A stretch of 64,000 nt of DNA from Nothopassalora personata (lineage: Eukaryota; Ascomycota; Dothideomycetes; Mycosphaerellales; Mycosphaerellaceae). Location: assembly GCA_033816765.1 (NCBI GenBank), contig CM066291.1, positions 5,394,001 through 5,458,000 of the forward strand. Reading direction: 5' to 3'. Below the pieces are notes generated by a model. That model saw only the letters and a program-made list of their open reading frames with translations, made no database searches and was not told the DNA's origin. The position numbers were made by a program, and so were the translations under genes. This document shows, piece after piece, positions 32,387 to 41,639 of this stretch; the first letter of the stretch is position 1; each line of letters starts with the position of its first letter.

Positions 32387-35244
32387 CTGTCCGAGCCAAC
32401 TAGGGCAGTAAACATGACACTTTCACCTTTGCGGCTGGCAATAGTCCCCTCCCATGAACCATCATCGCAGTTACGGGCAGTGAGCCGCACCTTGCGGGCC
32501 CACGGACGTCCTAGGATTGTTGGCGAGTTTGGATCCGAGGAGATGAACATGTCCACTTGGCAGTGAACCCCAAATACCCAAACATCCAAATTGCCCACAA
32601 CACCTTTGAACTGGGCCCGCCCTCCAGCACCTCGAAAGGCAAGCTGAGCACTCGACATTACTGGTAACCCAAACCTATGAGCGTTCCTCTGGCCGATGAT
32701 ATTCACCTCGGAACCCTCATCAATTAGGCACCTGATCTGGTTCTTGTTCGTCCCAAATTCCGCTACTACCCAAGGACTAGGGACCATAGCAAAGTTGTCA
32801 AGGACACTAGAGAGCCCGATCTTCTCAACATCCTCATATAGCTCAGCAGCAGGGACCGCACCCTTGGAGCAAAGCATGGTTGAATACACTCCGACATACT
32901 GGGCCTGACCATCTTCGCGGAAGACCTCCTCATTATACTCAGGTTCATCTTCACAGGTGACCACTTGTCCAGTGCGAACCTCAGGGTCCTTTCCTGCAAG
33001 ACGTCGCACTGTAGCGAGCTTCTCCTGAAGAGCGGGGGTGTTAGCAACGCGACCGAAGAGGGCAGCCTCGAACCAGCGACCATATCGAAACCAATCTTGG
33101 GCGTTCACACTGGGAAACGTTGTCTGGAGGATCTGATCAATCCAGTAGATGATACCCTCTTCCTTTGTAACCGGGCCATCACCAGCTGAACCATACTGTC
33201 GGACGTAGTTGTCAATCCTCATAGTCTTGGCATTCTGCATACGCTTCCTTTGTGCGAAGGGGGCGTTCACGGGACCAACAGGCATATCCTTAGGCAGTCC
33301 TTTGTTAGCATCGTTCCCTGGTCTGTTCACTTGGGCATCACTTCCCCTTCCTAGGGTTACCCCGGATCCAGCTGATGACTGAGTTTCGCTCATTTGAGCA
33401 CTGACTTCGTCAATCATTTCAACCTCCTGCTGGTCAATCTCAGCTTGCCGGATCTCCTGTTCCAATTGCAGGCGAACTTTCTCAGCAGCCTCAGCTCGGG
33501 CTCGCAGATCCTGGGCTGAGGACCGGGTCCTCGGGTACGGATTCTTCAGAATACCTACGGGTGCCTTCCCTTTCACTTTGTCAGACTGCACAGGATAGGC
33601 AGATACCTCGTCAAGCTCGCCCAAGTCGGTTGCCTGCTCCGCTTCACTTTCTCCGAATGAGACCCAATATGTCCCAGCAGCCTTCTCCTTTTGGCCAGAC
33701 CGCGCGTCCTGAGGGCCATACTCCATTAAATGCCTGAAGTTAGGAGGGGGCTTAGAATGATCAGGAGGCGTGACCTTAGTCACCCCAGCGTAGTCCCTAC
33801 CCATCCATTGCTTACGCAGTGCGGGAATCTCATACTGGTTGTCAAACTCGATCGGTCCATAATGTTCTTCGAGCAGAGGGAGCATGCAGAGCAGTTTCGG
33901 TTTGCTGTAGTCCCTCCGAAAGTTGAACTTGGTGGGACGTGGATCGCCTTCTTTCCCTAGATACCACCAGTTGTTCGGGGCGAGGTATACGTAGCCCCGG
34001 GATATTAAGGACCTCATCGCCCCACAATTGCTGGCCTGGTGCTTCGAACTGCCACAGTTGTAGCAACAACCATCCATCGCTTTGGACTGTTCGCGATTTT
34101 GCGATGGGGGACGCTGCATTGCGTAAACCTGCAGTTCAGTGTCTGGGTCGTGCCTCTCCGGTTGCATAGAGCGTTGATTCTCGCTCGGGTAGAAGGCACC
34201 CGCGTCCGCGACGCGACCGCGCTGGTATGCACGTATGCTCATTTCAGCTACCTTCTGGATTAGGTCATCATCAACAACAGTCCTGGAGGTGGCCTTCTTA
34301 AGCGTGTCAATCTCAGGCTTGAGGCGCGGCATTTGCTTCACGACTGAGCGGTGCAGCTGAGGCAAAGCAAGAGGGAAATCTGTATGCACAGCTTTCCATC
34401 CCTCCTCACCATCTGCGATGCTAGCAGCTTCATCGAGAATCCTCTGAAAGTCCCTGAACTTCTCAGGTTGCTTTGGGTGAAGCCCGCAAGCCTTGTAGAC
34501 CGCTTTCGCGACTGCCTCTGGCAATCCCTGAAGGAGAAGGCGACTCCGGGAGCTGTTATCCAAATCCTCAGGTTCAATTAGGTCACTTGAGGATACAAAT
34601 AGGCGGATGAATTCCTTCACATCTTGTTCTTCAGGCCTCTTGCCTTGCTGCGCCCTAACAATCTCCTCAAGATATTCCCGACTCCCCAACATCGAGTGGG
34701 CGTCAAACCTTGAGAACTCTGACAAGAACGCCCTCCTGAAACGTGCCTTGCCGGTGAGCCACCCAGGCAGCCTCATGACCACACGCCGGATAGTAATTTC
34801 GCAATTGCGCTCAAACCTGCCCCAGAAATCATCCTTCTTAATGGATGCCCGAGGCGGATACTGGTCCATTAGGTCGCCAAACCGCTCCCAGAACTCAGTA
34901 GCATTGGTGCCATCAAAGAACGGATTCTCAGCACCTCCTGGAGGTGGAAAGCGAGGGCCAGCGTTTTCCATTGCTACTGCCAATCGTCTAAAGAGGGCAG
35001 TCATAGCATCCATTCCAATTGTGCTGTTCATTCCTACACCCATACCCAATTCAGCGGCGCTGGTTCCGCTTCTCCCTTCTTTACTAGATTCAGGTGTTTC
35101 CCCTTCCTCCGATTCCTCCATCCCCTCATGAGGGACAGAATCCCTGTAGACCCCTTCCATTTTCGTGGGGTTCACAGGCTGTTCGTAGCCTCTGCCTATG
35201 TCGGCAAAGGTGCTAAGTTTTTCTGGTGATGCAGCCGTATCCAT
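32332..35244 (-). CDS. gag: element F gag-protease, 970 aa
   Basis: Structural polyprotein that would form the virus-like particle. The capsid-like region lies at about 100-290, with FDGTNATEFWERF and the usual helical retrotransposon-gag pattern. A zinc knuckle CYNCGSSKHQASNC (CX2CX4HX4C, 394-407) binds RNA. A coiled-coil or charged linker follows (about 580-620). An aspartic protease fills the C-terminus (about 835-925), with active site LIDEGSEVNIIG (Asp842, DEGS instead of the common DSGA) and the flap partner ILGRPW. The protease thus sits at the end of gag and not at the start of pol. ATG 35242-35244 is the first in frame. The stop follows 12 bases after a slippery GGGAAAT. Confidence 0.92.
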   Translation of the reverse strand: MDTAASPEKLSTFADIGRGYEQPVNPTKMEGVYRDSVPHEGMEESEEGETPESSKEGRSGTSAAELGMGVGMNSTIGMDAMTALFRRLAVAMENAGPRFPPPGGAENPFFDGTNATEFWERFGDLMDQYPPRASIKKDDFWGRFERNCEITIRRVVMRLPGWLTGKARFRRAFLSEFSRFDAHSMLGSREYLEEIVRAQQGKRPEEQDVKEFIRLFVSSSDLIEPEDLDNSSRSRLLLQGLPEAVAKAVYKACGLHPKQPEKFRDFQRILDEAASIADGEEGWKAVHTDFPLALPQLHRSVVKQMPRLKPEIDTLKKATSRTVVDDDLIQKVAEMSIRAYQRGRVADAGAFYPSENQRSMQPERHDPDTELQVYAMQRPPSQNREQSKAMDGCCYNCGSSKHQASNCGAMRSLISRGYVYLAPNNWWYLGKEGDPRPTKFNFRRDYSKPKLLCMLPLLEEHYGPIEFDNQYEIPALRKQWMGRDYAGVTKVTPPDHSKPPPNFRHLMEYGPQDARSGQKEKAAGTYWVSFGESEAEQATDLGELDEVSAYPVQSDKVKGKAPVGILKNPYPRTRSSAQDLRARAEAAEKVRLQLEQEIRQAEIDQQEVEMIDEVSAQMSETQSSAGSGVTLGRGSDAQVNRPGNDANKGLPKDMPVGPVNAPFAQRKRMQNAKTMRIDNYVRQYGSAGDGPVTKEEGIIYWIDQILQTTFPSVNAQDWFRYGRWFEAALFGRVANTPALQEKLATVRRLAGKDPEVRTGQVVTCEDEPEYNEEVFREDGQAQYVGVYSTMLCSKGAVPAAELYEDVEKIGLSSVLDNFAMVPSPWVVAEFGTNKNQIRCLIDEGSEVNIIGQRNAHRFGLPVMSSAQLAFRGAGGRAQFKGVVGNLDVWVFGVHCQVDMFISSDPNSPTILGRPWARKVRLTARNCDDGSWEGTIASRKGESVMFTALVGSDRCKTLQELLKASGNGMVG
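32347..32353 (-). promoter_or_regulatory. candidate -1 frameshift site at the gag-pol junction of F
   Basis: In the gag frame the minus strand reads TCG GGA AAT GGA ATG GTG GGT TGA, giving the heptamer G GGA AAT of X XXY YYZ type 12 bases before the gag stop. A slip of -1 enters the open pol frame. Whether a downstream pseudoknot exists was not computed. Confidence 0.7.
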
Positions 35245-35456
35245 TGTTGCGTGGTGCTTGCTTCAGAATGTGCTGATACTAGTTGTTGCTTGACAGGACC
35301 TTGTGACCGTGATTGTTGCTGAATACCTTGGACCTTGAATGTTTTTCGACCTTAGTCGACCTTGACCGTGAACCTTGGACCTTGAACCGTGATTTTGACC
35401 TTATAAACTGGATGCTGATACGCCACCGGGTGTACACTTGATAACCCCCCCTCATT

Positions 35457-35464
35457 GACCACCA
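35457..35464 (-). promoter_or_regulatory. primer-binding site of element F
   Basis: Three bases inside the 5' LTR the minus strand reads TGGTGGTCAATGAGG. TGG pairs with the CCA tail, so a tRNA ending GACC-A-CCA is the expected primer. The tRNA identity was not determined. Confidence 0.65.
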
Positions 35465-35467
35465 AAA

Positions 35468-35845
35468 TAATGTCTACCAACCACCCTATGTAGGCCTGTC
35501 CGAGTTGTGGTGGTATGGAGCGGTGCTTGCGTAAGCAGGGGTATTTGCCGGTCCTGGGACCGGGAAATCAGGTCACGTGACGAGCAGCGCAGTAGCCAGG
35601 TAAAACAAGAGGATTGGCGGACCCTAAACCCCTATACCCTCTACTCGAGAGGTATGAATTGAATTGTTGCCTTGATGCTACGCTTACAATACTCAACTGC
35701 GCAGTATATATCTCAATGGCCATACCAGGTCCTGCTGGCTTGCCCAAATGTCCAATCAAACCTAAATGAATTTGGGCAAGTTGGACCCAAGGGACCCCTT
35801 CCCAAACCCAAACCCAAGGTCAACACAACCCATTAGTCGTCAATA
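35468..35845 (-). repeat. 5' LTR of element F
   Basis: 378 bp, read as identical to 24209-24586, with the palindrome at 35543-35568. It should contain the promoter for the three minus-strand ORFs. Confidence 0.95.
35543..35568. promoter_or_regulatory. 26-bp palindrome, LTR copy 2
   Basis: Same as 24284-24309 because the LTRs are identical; followed by GTCACGTGAC. Confidence 0.75.
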
Positions 35846-36950
35846 CTAGGTATAGACATTAAGATATGTATACGTTATCTCCTATACTTCGTAACTAGTA
35901 AGTATTCGCTACGCTCTTCGCTTACGATACGCTTACTAATAGTATAGTAGACGAGTAGGATACGTATAATAGTATTACTACCGGCGAGTTACTTAAGAAG
36001 TGTAGGCGCTATAGAGACATTAGGCACCCCTACGTTAGTAATACTAGCGTCGCTATCGCGTAGCTAGTAGCTCGCCTACGCGCTACTCGCGCCTAGCGCG
36101 ATAAGCTTATCTAGGAGCTTAGTAACCCTATTACTAAGTAAGAGTAGGATACTCTAGACTAGTAGTACGAGGTCTACGCCTAGCTAGGCGAGTAGATCCT
36201 AGAGGTAAGTACTACGCCTCGCTAGCGCTCCCTACGCTCGCCGTATACGGCGTACTATCGCTCCCTATATAAATCGGCTAATCTCTTCCTAGGCTAAGAG
36301 GCAGTTCTCTACCTATAAGAATAAGCGTATAGGGGACACCCGCGTACGCTTCGCCGGCGCCTCTACTACTACTACCCCCTCCTCCGCCGCCGCTACTACG
36401 TCCGTAGTTCTATAGTAAGAGTAGAATAGGGCCCTTAATAGGCTCTTCGAGCTCGGCCGTGCTATAAGTAACATACGTGTCGTATACGTGTCCTATACTA
36501 ACCGTAGTTATAGTTCCTATAGGCTAGAAACATTAATACTACTACGGCCGATAGGGCCTTCTTACTACTAGCCCTACGGGGCGAGTATAATAAGGAGGAT
36601 AATAAGGAGGGTAATAACGAGTAATTGCGCGCTCCGCGTATATTAGCCGCCTACTACGCGCCTATCTCCTATCTACGTAGCGCCGTTATACGCCTATAAA
36701 AGTTTACTTTAAATAAATAATCTTCTCTCTACTCTTCTCTCTCCTTACCTCCCTCTCTAATATTATTACTATCGGGGGTATTTACTTAACAACTAAGTAA
36801 GCGAGCCTTTTAATTAGATAGAGTATACTAAGAGTTAGTATCTTATATAGGTTATAGCTAATTTTGCTATCGGGGGTAGAGGCTACTATTAATATAGATA
36901 CTATCGGATAGGCCTCCCCCCGTATTATTAGTAGAAGGAGGAGGTTATAT
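35846..36950. other. RIPed DNA right of element F
   Basis: The first about 850 bases continue the plus-strand frame seen before F (readable run TGELLKKCRRYRDIRHPYVS), ending near 36720. It is followed by a pyrimidine-rich stretch (36723-36757) and two copies of CTATCGGGGGTA (36769 and 36872), which may belong to the 3' terminal region of gypsy H. No intact gene. Confidence 0.45.
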
Positions 36951-38985
36951 CTAAAGGGTAAGGTCCTTATATCCGGCTACCGAAGGATTAAGGCCTAAAT
37001 ATATAATCTATACCCTTACTTCTGCGCCTTATACGGCCTTCGTAGATACCTTATATTCGACTACTATACGCGTAGCCTTCGCGGATCCTTCCGCCGGCTT
37101 ATACTGTCTTTACTAACGCCTTATATTCGGCTACTATACGCGTAGTATTCGCGAGTTCTTATACTAGCTCCTAGCTATTATATTCCTCTAGCTAGCCCTT
37201 CTATCGTACTAGGTACTATACCTTACCCGTATACTTACGCTTTCCTAGTACTACCTCTACTTTATATTCCCCGTCCCTATTAGCGAGGGGTATAGTGCCT
37301 CTATCCTTCTTACTACCCGCGTATAGCTCGAGGAGGGATATATAGAATATATTATAAATTCTTAAGTCGGCTAGTAGTACTAGGCAGTACGCCTATAAAC
37401 CGATAGCGTCGATAATACGATACGGTCTAATAAACTTCGGACCTATCTTCTTCTTCGGTAATACTAACCTTAGGTTCTTCGTAGATAATAAGACTATATT
37501 GCCTACGCAATAGCTCTTAGCCTTATAAGTCTTATTATAGTAGCGAGTCTAGTCGGCTACTACGATCTTCTAACGCTTCGTAAGCGTAGCGCGTATTTCT
37601 CGTATACGGTTAACTAAGTCTACCGCTACTAGTACCTCCCCTTCCCGAATCTCGCCCTAAGATCCTATAGGTATTAGGGTAATCTTAGGTCTCTAACTAT
37701 ACGCTATCTCAAATAGGCTTATACGTAGCGTAGGGTAGACGCTATTATTACATACGAATTTAGTAATAGCTAGCTACTTAGCCTACTCTATCTAGTTCTC
37801 GCTATAGTAATAACGAAGGTACTATTCTAAGGTTTAGTTTACCCTCTTAGTCTAACCGTTAGTCTAAGGGTAGAAAGCTATAGATAGCTTACGCTTTACC
37901 TACGCCTCGAAGTAGAAGTTACTCTAGAACTTACTCGTAAACACTAACCCGCGGTTACTTACTATACCCGCTAGTATACTATAATACCGCACGACCTTAT
38001 CTCGTAAGATCCTCGTAAGCTCCGCCGCTATATATATCTTAGTCGTAGGAATGTATAAGTTTATTTTAGAGTAGCGGTCAACGATTACTAGGATTGCATT
38101 ATACACGCATTCTTCTCGCTTACTTAGCGGTAGGTCCGTAATGAAATCTATAGTAATTTCCTACTATAGACCGTCTAGCCTAGGTAGTAGCTATAGCTCG
38201 CCGTACGGTCGATAGCGCCTCGCCTTCGAGGTCTAATAAGCCCTACAGTTTCTAACATACTCCCTTACATCCTTACTAAGTGATTCCTACTAGTAATGAC
38301 GTCGTAGTAGCTCTTTAGTCTTTACCTTACTAAAGTGCCCTACTAGTAGGTCGTTATAATATATGTAGAGTAGCTATACTCTTACTATATAGTCTTCGGG
38401 TACTACAATTACGTTCCCGCGATAGACTAACCCGTCTTTTATATACTAGTCCTTAGCGTCCCCTTCGCTAGGCGCCTACGATAAGTATACGACGTACCTA
38501 TCGTCTCTCCCCTATATAATTTTCATTAGTAGTATAAGTAGTTTACCTAGGCCGCCCTACATTATTATAGCGTATACTCTTACTAGTAGCGATCGGGTCC
38601 CCTACGGCTCGTAGGCTCCTACTACTATTATCGTCGCCTTATCCTATATCTTCTCGTAGGTAGAGGTTACGCGCCTTACTATAGGCTCGTCCTCTCTTAA
38701 TAGGGATTCCTTCTAGAAAAATAGCTTACTTTATAGCGTAGGAAGCAAGTTCGACGTCTACTACGCTACGCGTACGTAGTTACTACGTCGCGATAGCGCA
38801 TCGGCTAGGTTACTCTTCCCCGACCTATACTCTACTACGAAGTCGAAAGATTATAGAAACGTCGCCTATCGAGCTTACCTCCCGTTTAGCTACTTTACTA
38901 TTATAAAACCCTATAGGTTCGTATAGTCGACTAGTACCTAAACCGTATACGATACGCCTTCGAGGTACGGTCGCTAATGCTTAAA
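36951..38985 (-). pseudogene. gypsy H remnant: RNase H end, integrase, chromodomain-like end
   Basis: On the minus strand, starting at the B insertion site, the frame gives the second half of RNase H (VDYTNLQGF, then NLADALSRR), an HHCC integrase, and the integrase core. The core is open at 37924-38106 (VIVDRYSKINLYIP, later IVSNRGLVFTSKF; the usual SDRG has become SNRG through a TG-to-TA change). The C-terminal region includes a sequence resembling a chromodomain (YLV.QKGQPEE). Stops are TAG/TAA of RIP type. The preceding part of the same gene lies at 60560-62080, because element B split it. Confidence 0.85.
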
Positions 38986-39191
38986 TGTTACGATCTAAGC
39001 GTATACCGGCGCTGTAGCCTAATTAAACCTAAGGTAGTAGCGGCTAAGAATTAGGTAACATTAATTAGTTACCTACAGCCTTTCTATAAGCAGCCCTTTC
39101 AATTCTAGCTTAGACACATACAATCTACTATCTGCTTTTAAAACACCTTTATAAGCCCATTTCATAACTTCTAACCACTTGTAACGTAATA
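38986..39191 (+). repeat. 5' LTR of copia B
   Basis: Starts TGTTACGATC, ends ACGTAATA. Same family as the LTRs of A. Confidence 0.93.
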
Positions 39192-39204
39192 GCTATGAGC
39201 CCGA
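39192..39204 (+). promoter_or_regulatory. primer-binding site of copia B
   Basis: GCTATGAGCCCGA directly after the LTR; one base differs from the A copy (GTTATGAGCCCGA). Anticodon-arm type of initiator tRNA-Met. Confidence 0.72.
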
Positions 39205-39249
39205 TAGGCGCTTACTAACGTTTGCTACATAAAACGAAGCCCTAGAGCA

Positions 39250-41199
39250 GATTTTGCATCGTTATTAAAAACTAGTAGGATCTATTATTATCCTATTAAC
39301 AACCATTACACAGCAGTGTAGTAACCCTAGTAGACCTATAGGAACTTTCATTAGGCCTATTAACACCGTTATAGCGACTACCGAGACACCCGGTAGTACC
39401 GGTGCTTTACCGCACGCTACTATCGTTCTTAAGAGTCATAACTAATAGGATAAGTTTAACCGTTAGTTAGAGCTCTACGCTAAGTCTCTAAACATCTAGA
39501 AGTATATAGATCTAAACGATACTACTACCGAGCTAATAGAGCCGGTGTACTTAACGTTCGAGTAAATCTAATTAGTATACACTACTAAAGACGCTACGGC
39601 TAAAGATAAGGAGCTTATTAAGCTCCGCTAGTTAGACGCCGACCGTAGGTAGCGGATGTATAACATCTTTACGTCCGTAAGGTCCAAATTGGTTACCTAC
39701 CTAATTAGGACTACTATAGAGCTAGGCTAGGAGCTAATGCATAGTAAACGTACCCTTAGAGGTAAGGTCTAGGCTCTAAAGGATCAGTACGGACTAAACG
39801 ACATATTACGTAAGCGATAGCTTACACTAGAGCTAAATAGGCTTTAGAAGAGCTAGGCCCAAAGGGTCGACGACTAGTGTTTAGACTAGCTAGTACTATA
39901 GACTAAGATGCTAGATTGTAACTATACCGAGTACGGAGACCTACTAGGACACTTCCTACTTACGATATAGTAGAAAACTCCTACCTATAGAGCATTACTA
40001 TATAACGAGTAGAAGCGTAATGAGCTCTCGCTTAGTAAGCTTACCGAGCGATACCTCGAATAGATACGCGATACTACCCTAGTTACTACGAACGGTCGAT
40101 TAGTCTTCGTAACCTTTATAGGCGAACCCTTAGTAGAGGACGAGCCTCTACTACTAGCGTCTATAGTAGGTATAGTCGGTAGGAACAATAATAACGACCG
40201 TCGTCGTAGCCGCGGCGACAAGAGTCGTAACCGTAGCAACGGTGTAAACAAAGGAAAGAACAGTAATAACAACGATAGGCTAAGCGGCTACTAGAACATT
40301 ACCGGCGAGCCTAAGGAGAGTTGTTATAAGAACCTCTATTTATGCGATGTAGTCAACCCTAAGAAGCGTCCATTAAAGGATTAGCGCTCTAAGTAGTAGA
40401 AGAAGTGCTAAAAGCACTTTATTAATTACTGCTTAGGCGATAATAGTGAACGCTTACTAGGCATATTGAACCGTAATAGGCGCACGGATAAGGAACGAGA
40501 TAAGGCAATTGCTAAGGGTAAGGCCGCACCGCATGGCTTTACTAGTCTTACTGTCCTTTCGAGCTCGATAAGCTAATTAAGCTTCAACTTTAGGGATTGC
40601 TAGGTATACGACAACTACTCGGATACCTATGTCATTAATCACTATAACTAGTAGGGCGTAGAATTCATTATAGAGCGCCTAACCACCTCATTAATCTAAG
40701 CCGGAACTACGACATTCCCTATTGCCGCATTAGGCAAGGTTCGCATAAAAATAGAGGGAATACCATTTACCCTATTGGATGTAGCCTATTGCCTAGGCTT
40801 TTATGTGAACGTTATCTCCTACTTACGTATAGAGAGGGCTAGACTTTAGTAGTACGGACGCACCAATTCAGTCTATTATAATAACAAGAAATTGATAGAC
40901 CTGTACCGCCCTACTAGCACAATCCCCTTCTTTAAGGTAGTTACACCGCCTTAGTTAGAGATGGTCTATAAATGGCTATCGAGTAATAATAGGAGTATCC
41001 TACTAAAGATTACTAAGAAGTAGCGCATAGCGCACTTTATTAGTACAATTAGTAAGGGTGATACTATCTAAACACCGCCTATTTAGGACTCTAACGGCGA
41101 CCGTACCGTTATAGTAGTAATAAACAGCATAGGGGGCACTAAAGGTACAGCAACGTCTAGTAGGACCCCCATTAAACACCGTAAGCTCTTAGGCCGCTA
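39250..41199 (+). pseudogene. copia B gag/protease remnant
   Basis: A coherent frame with dozens of TAG/TAA codons where Gln is expected. It covers a helical gag-like region (e.g. LVYTTKDATAKDKELIKL), a basic Arg/Asn/Ser-rich stretch near 40190-40280, and a Cys-bearing segment (SCYKNLYLCDVVNPKKR). The following part is probably protease (e.g. FTLLDVAYCLGFYVN). It is cut by element D at 41200, and resumes at 48145. Confidence 0.7.
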
Positions 41200-41560
41200 T
41201 GTTACGGAATGATTCCTATGGACCCTAGAATTATGATAATAAGATAAACACGTGACTTATCCTGCCTAAGCGCTTAGACTTGGAGCGATTAGACTGCTTA
41301 TGCTTAGACTAATTAGACTGCTTATACTTAGACTAATTAGACTAATCACCGAGATCTACGAATCTCCTTTGTATTTAAGAACGCTAGAAACCCTTATGGT
41401 TCTAATACGTTTAACTCATGTTACTATCTCACTAATTGGAATACAACTCTTATTCCTATCATTTATCTTCGCTTAGCTTACTTTAGCCTCTCTAAAGAAT
41501 ACCGCTACGTGACTTAACTTATCTCTCTTTTAAGACTAGCCCTAGAACGAGATAATAACA
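41200..41560 (+). repeat. 5' LTR of chromovirus D
   Basis: Begins TGTTACGGAATGATTCC, ends GATAATAACA. Contains tandemly repeated GACTGCTTATGCTTAGACTA-like 20-22-bp units (about 41285-41345). Differences from the 3' LTR are largely CA/TA and TG/TA changes. Confidence 0.93.
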
Positions 41561-41562
41561 CT

Positions 41563-41570
41563 TTAAACGC
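41563..41570 (+). promoter_or_regulatory. candidate self-priming site of D
   Basis: TTAAACGC, two bases inside the LTR, is the exact complement of GCGTTTAA at 47986-47993 in the 3' LTR (RIPed to ACGTTTAA in the 5' LTR). An mRNA beginning near that LTR position could fold back as primer, as in yeast Tf1. Only 8 bases support this. Confidence 0.4.
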
Positions 41571-41639
41571 CCTTAGGATAAGCGCTACTTAAGCAGCTAG
41601 TAGGGGAACACCCGCCCCTAGCGAAGTAGGAAGCATCCG

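Larger units (their letters stand above)
24209..35845 (-). mobile_element. large intact LTR retroelement F with an extra ORF (11.6 kb)
   Basis: The two 378-bp LTRs (24209-24586 and 35468-35845) read identical. They are flanked by CTAG on both sides (24205-24208, 35846-35849), a 4-bp duplication. Minus orientation follows from the TGG-type primer site by the right LTR, the polypurine tract by the left LTR, and three long ORFs all on the minus strand: gag-protease, pol (RT-RNase H-integrase, i.e. Ty3/gypsy order), and a third 967-codon ORF. There is no RIP signature in DNA that is otherwise RIP-saturated on both sides, so insertion is recent. No chromodomain is visible. Confidence 0.95.
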
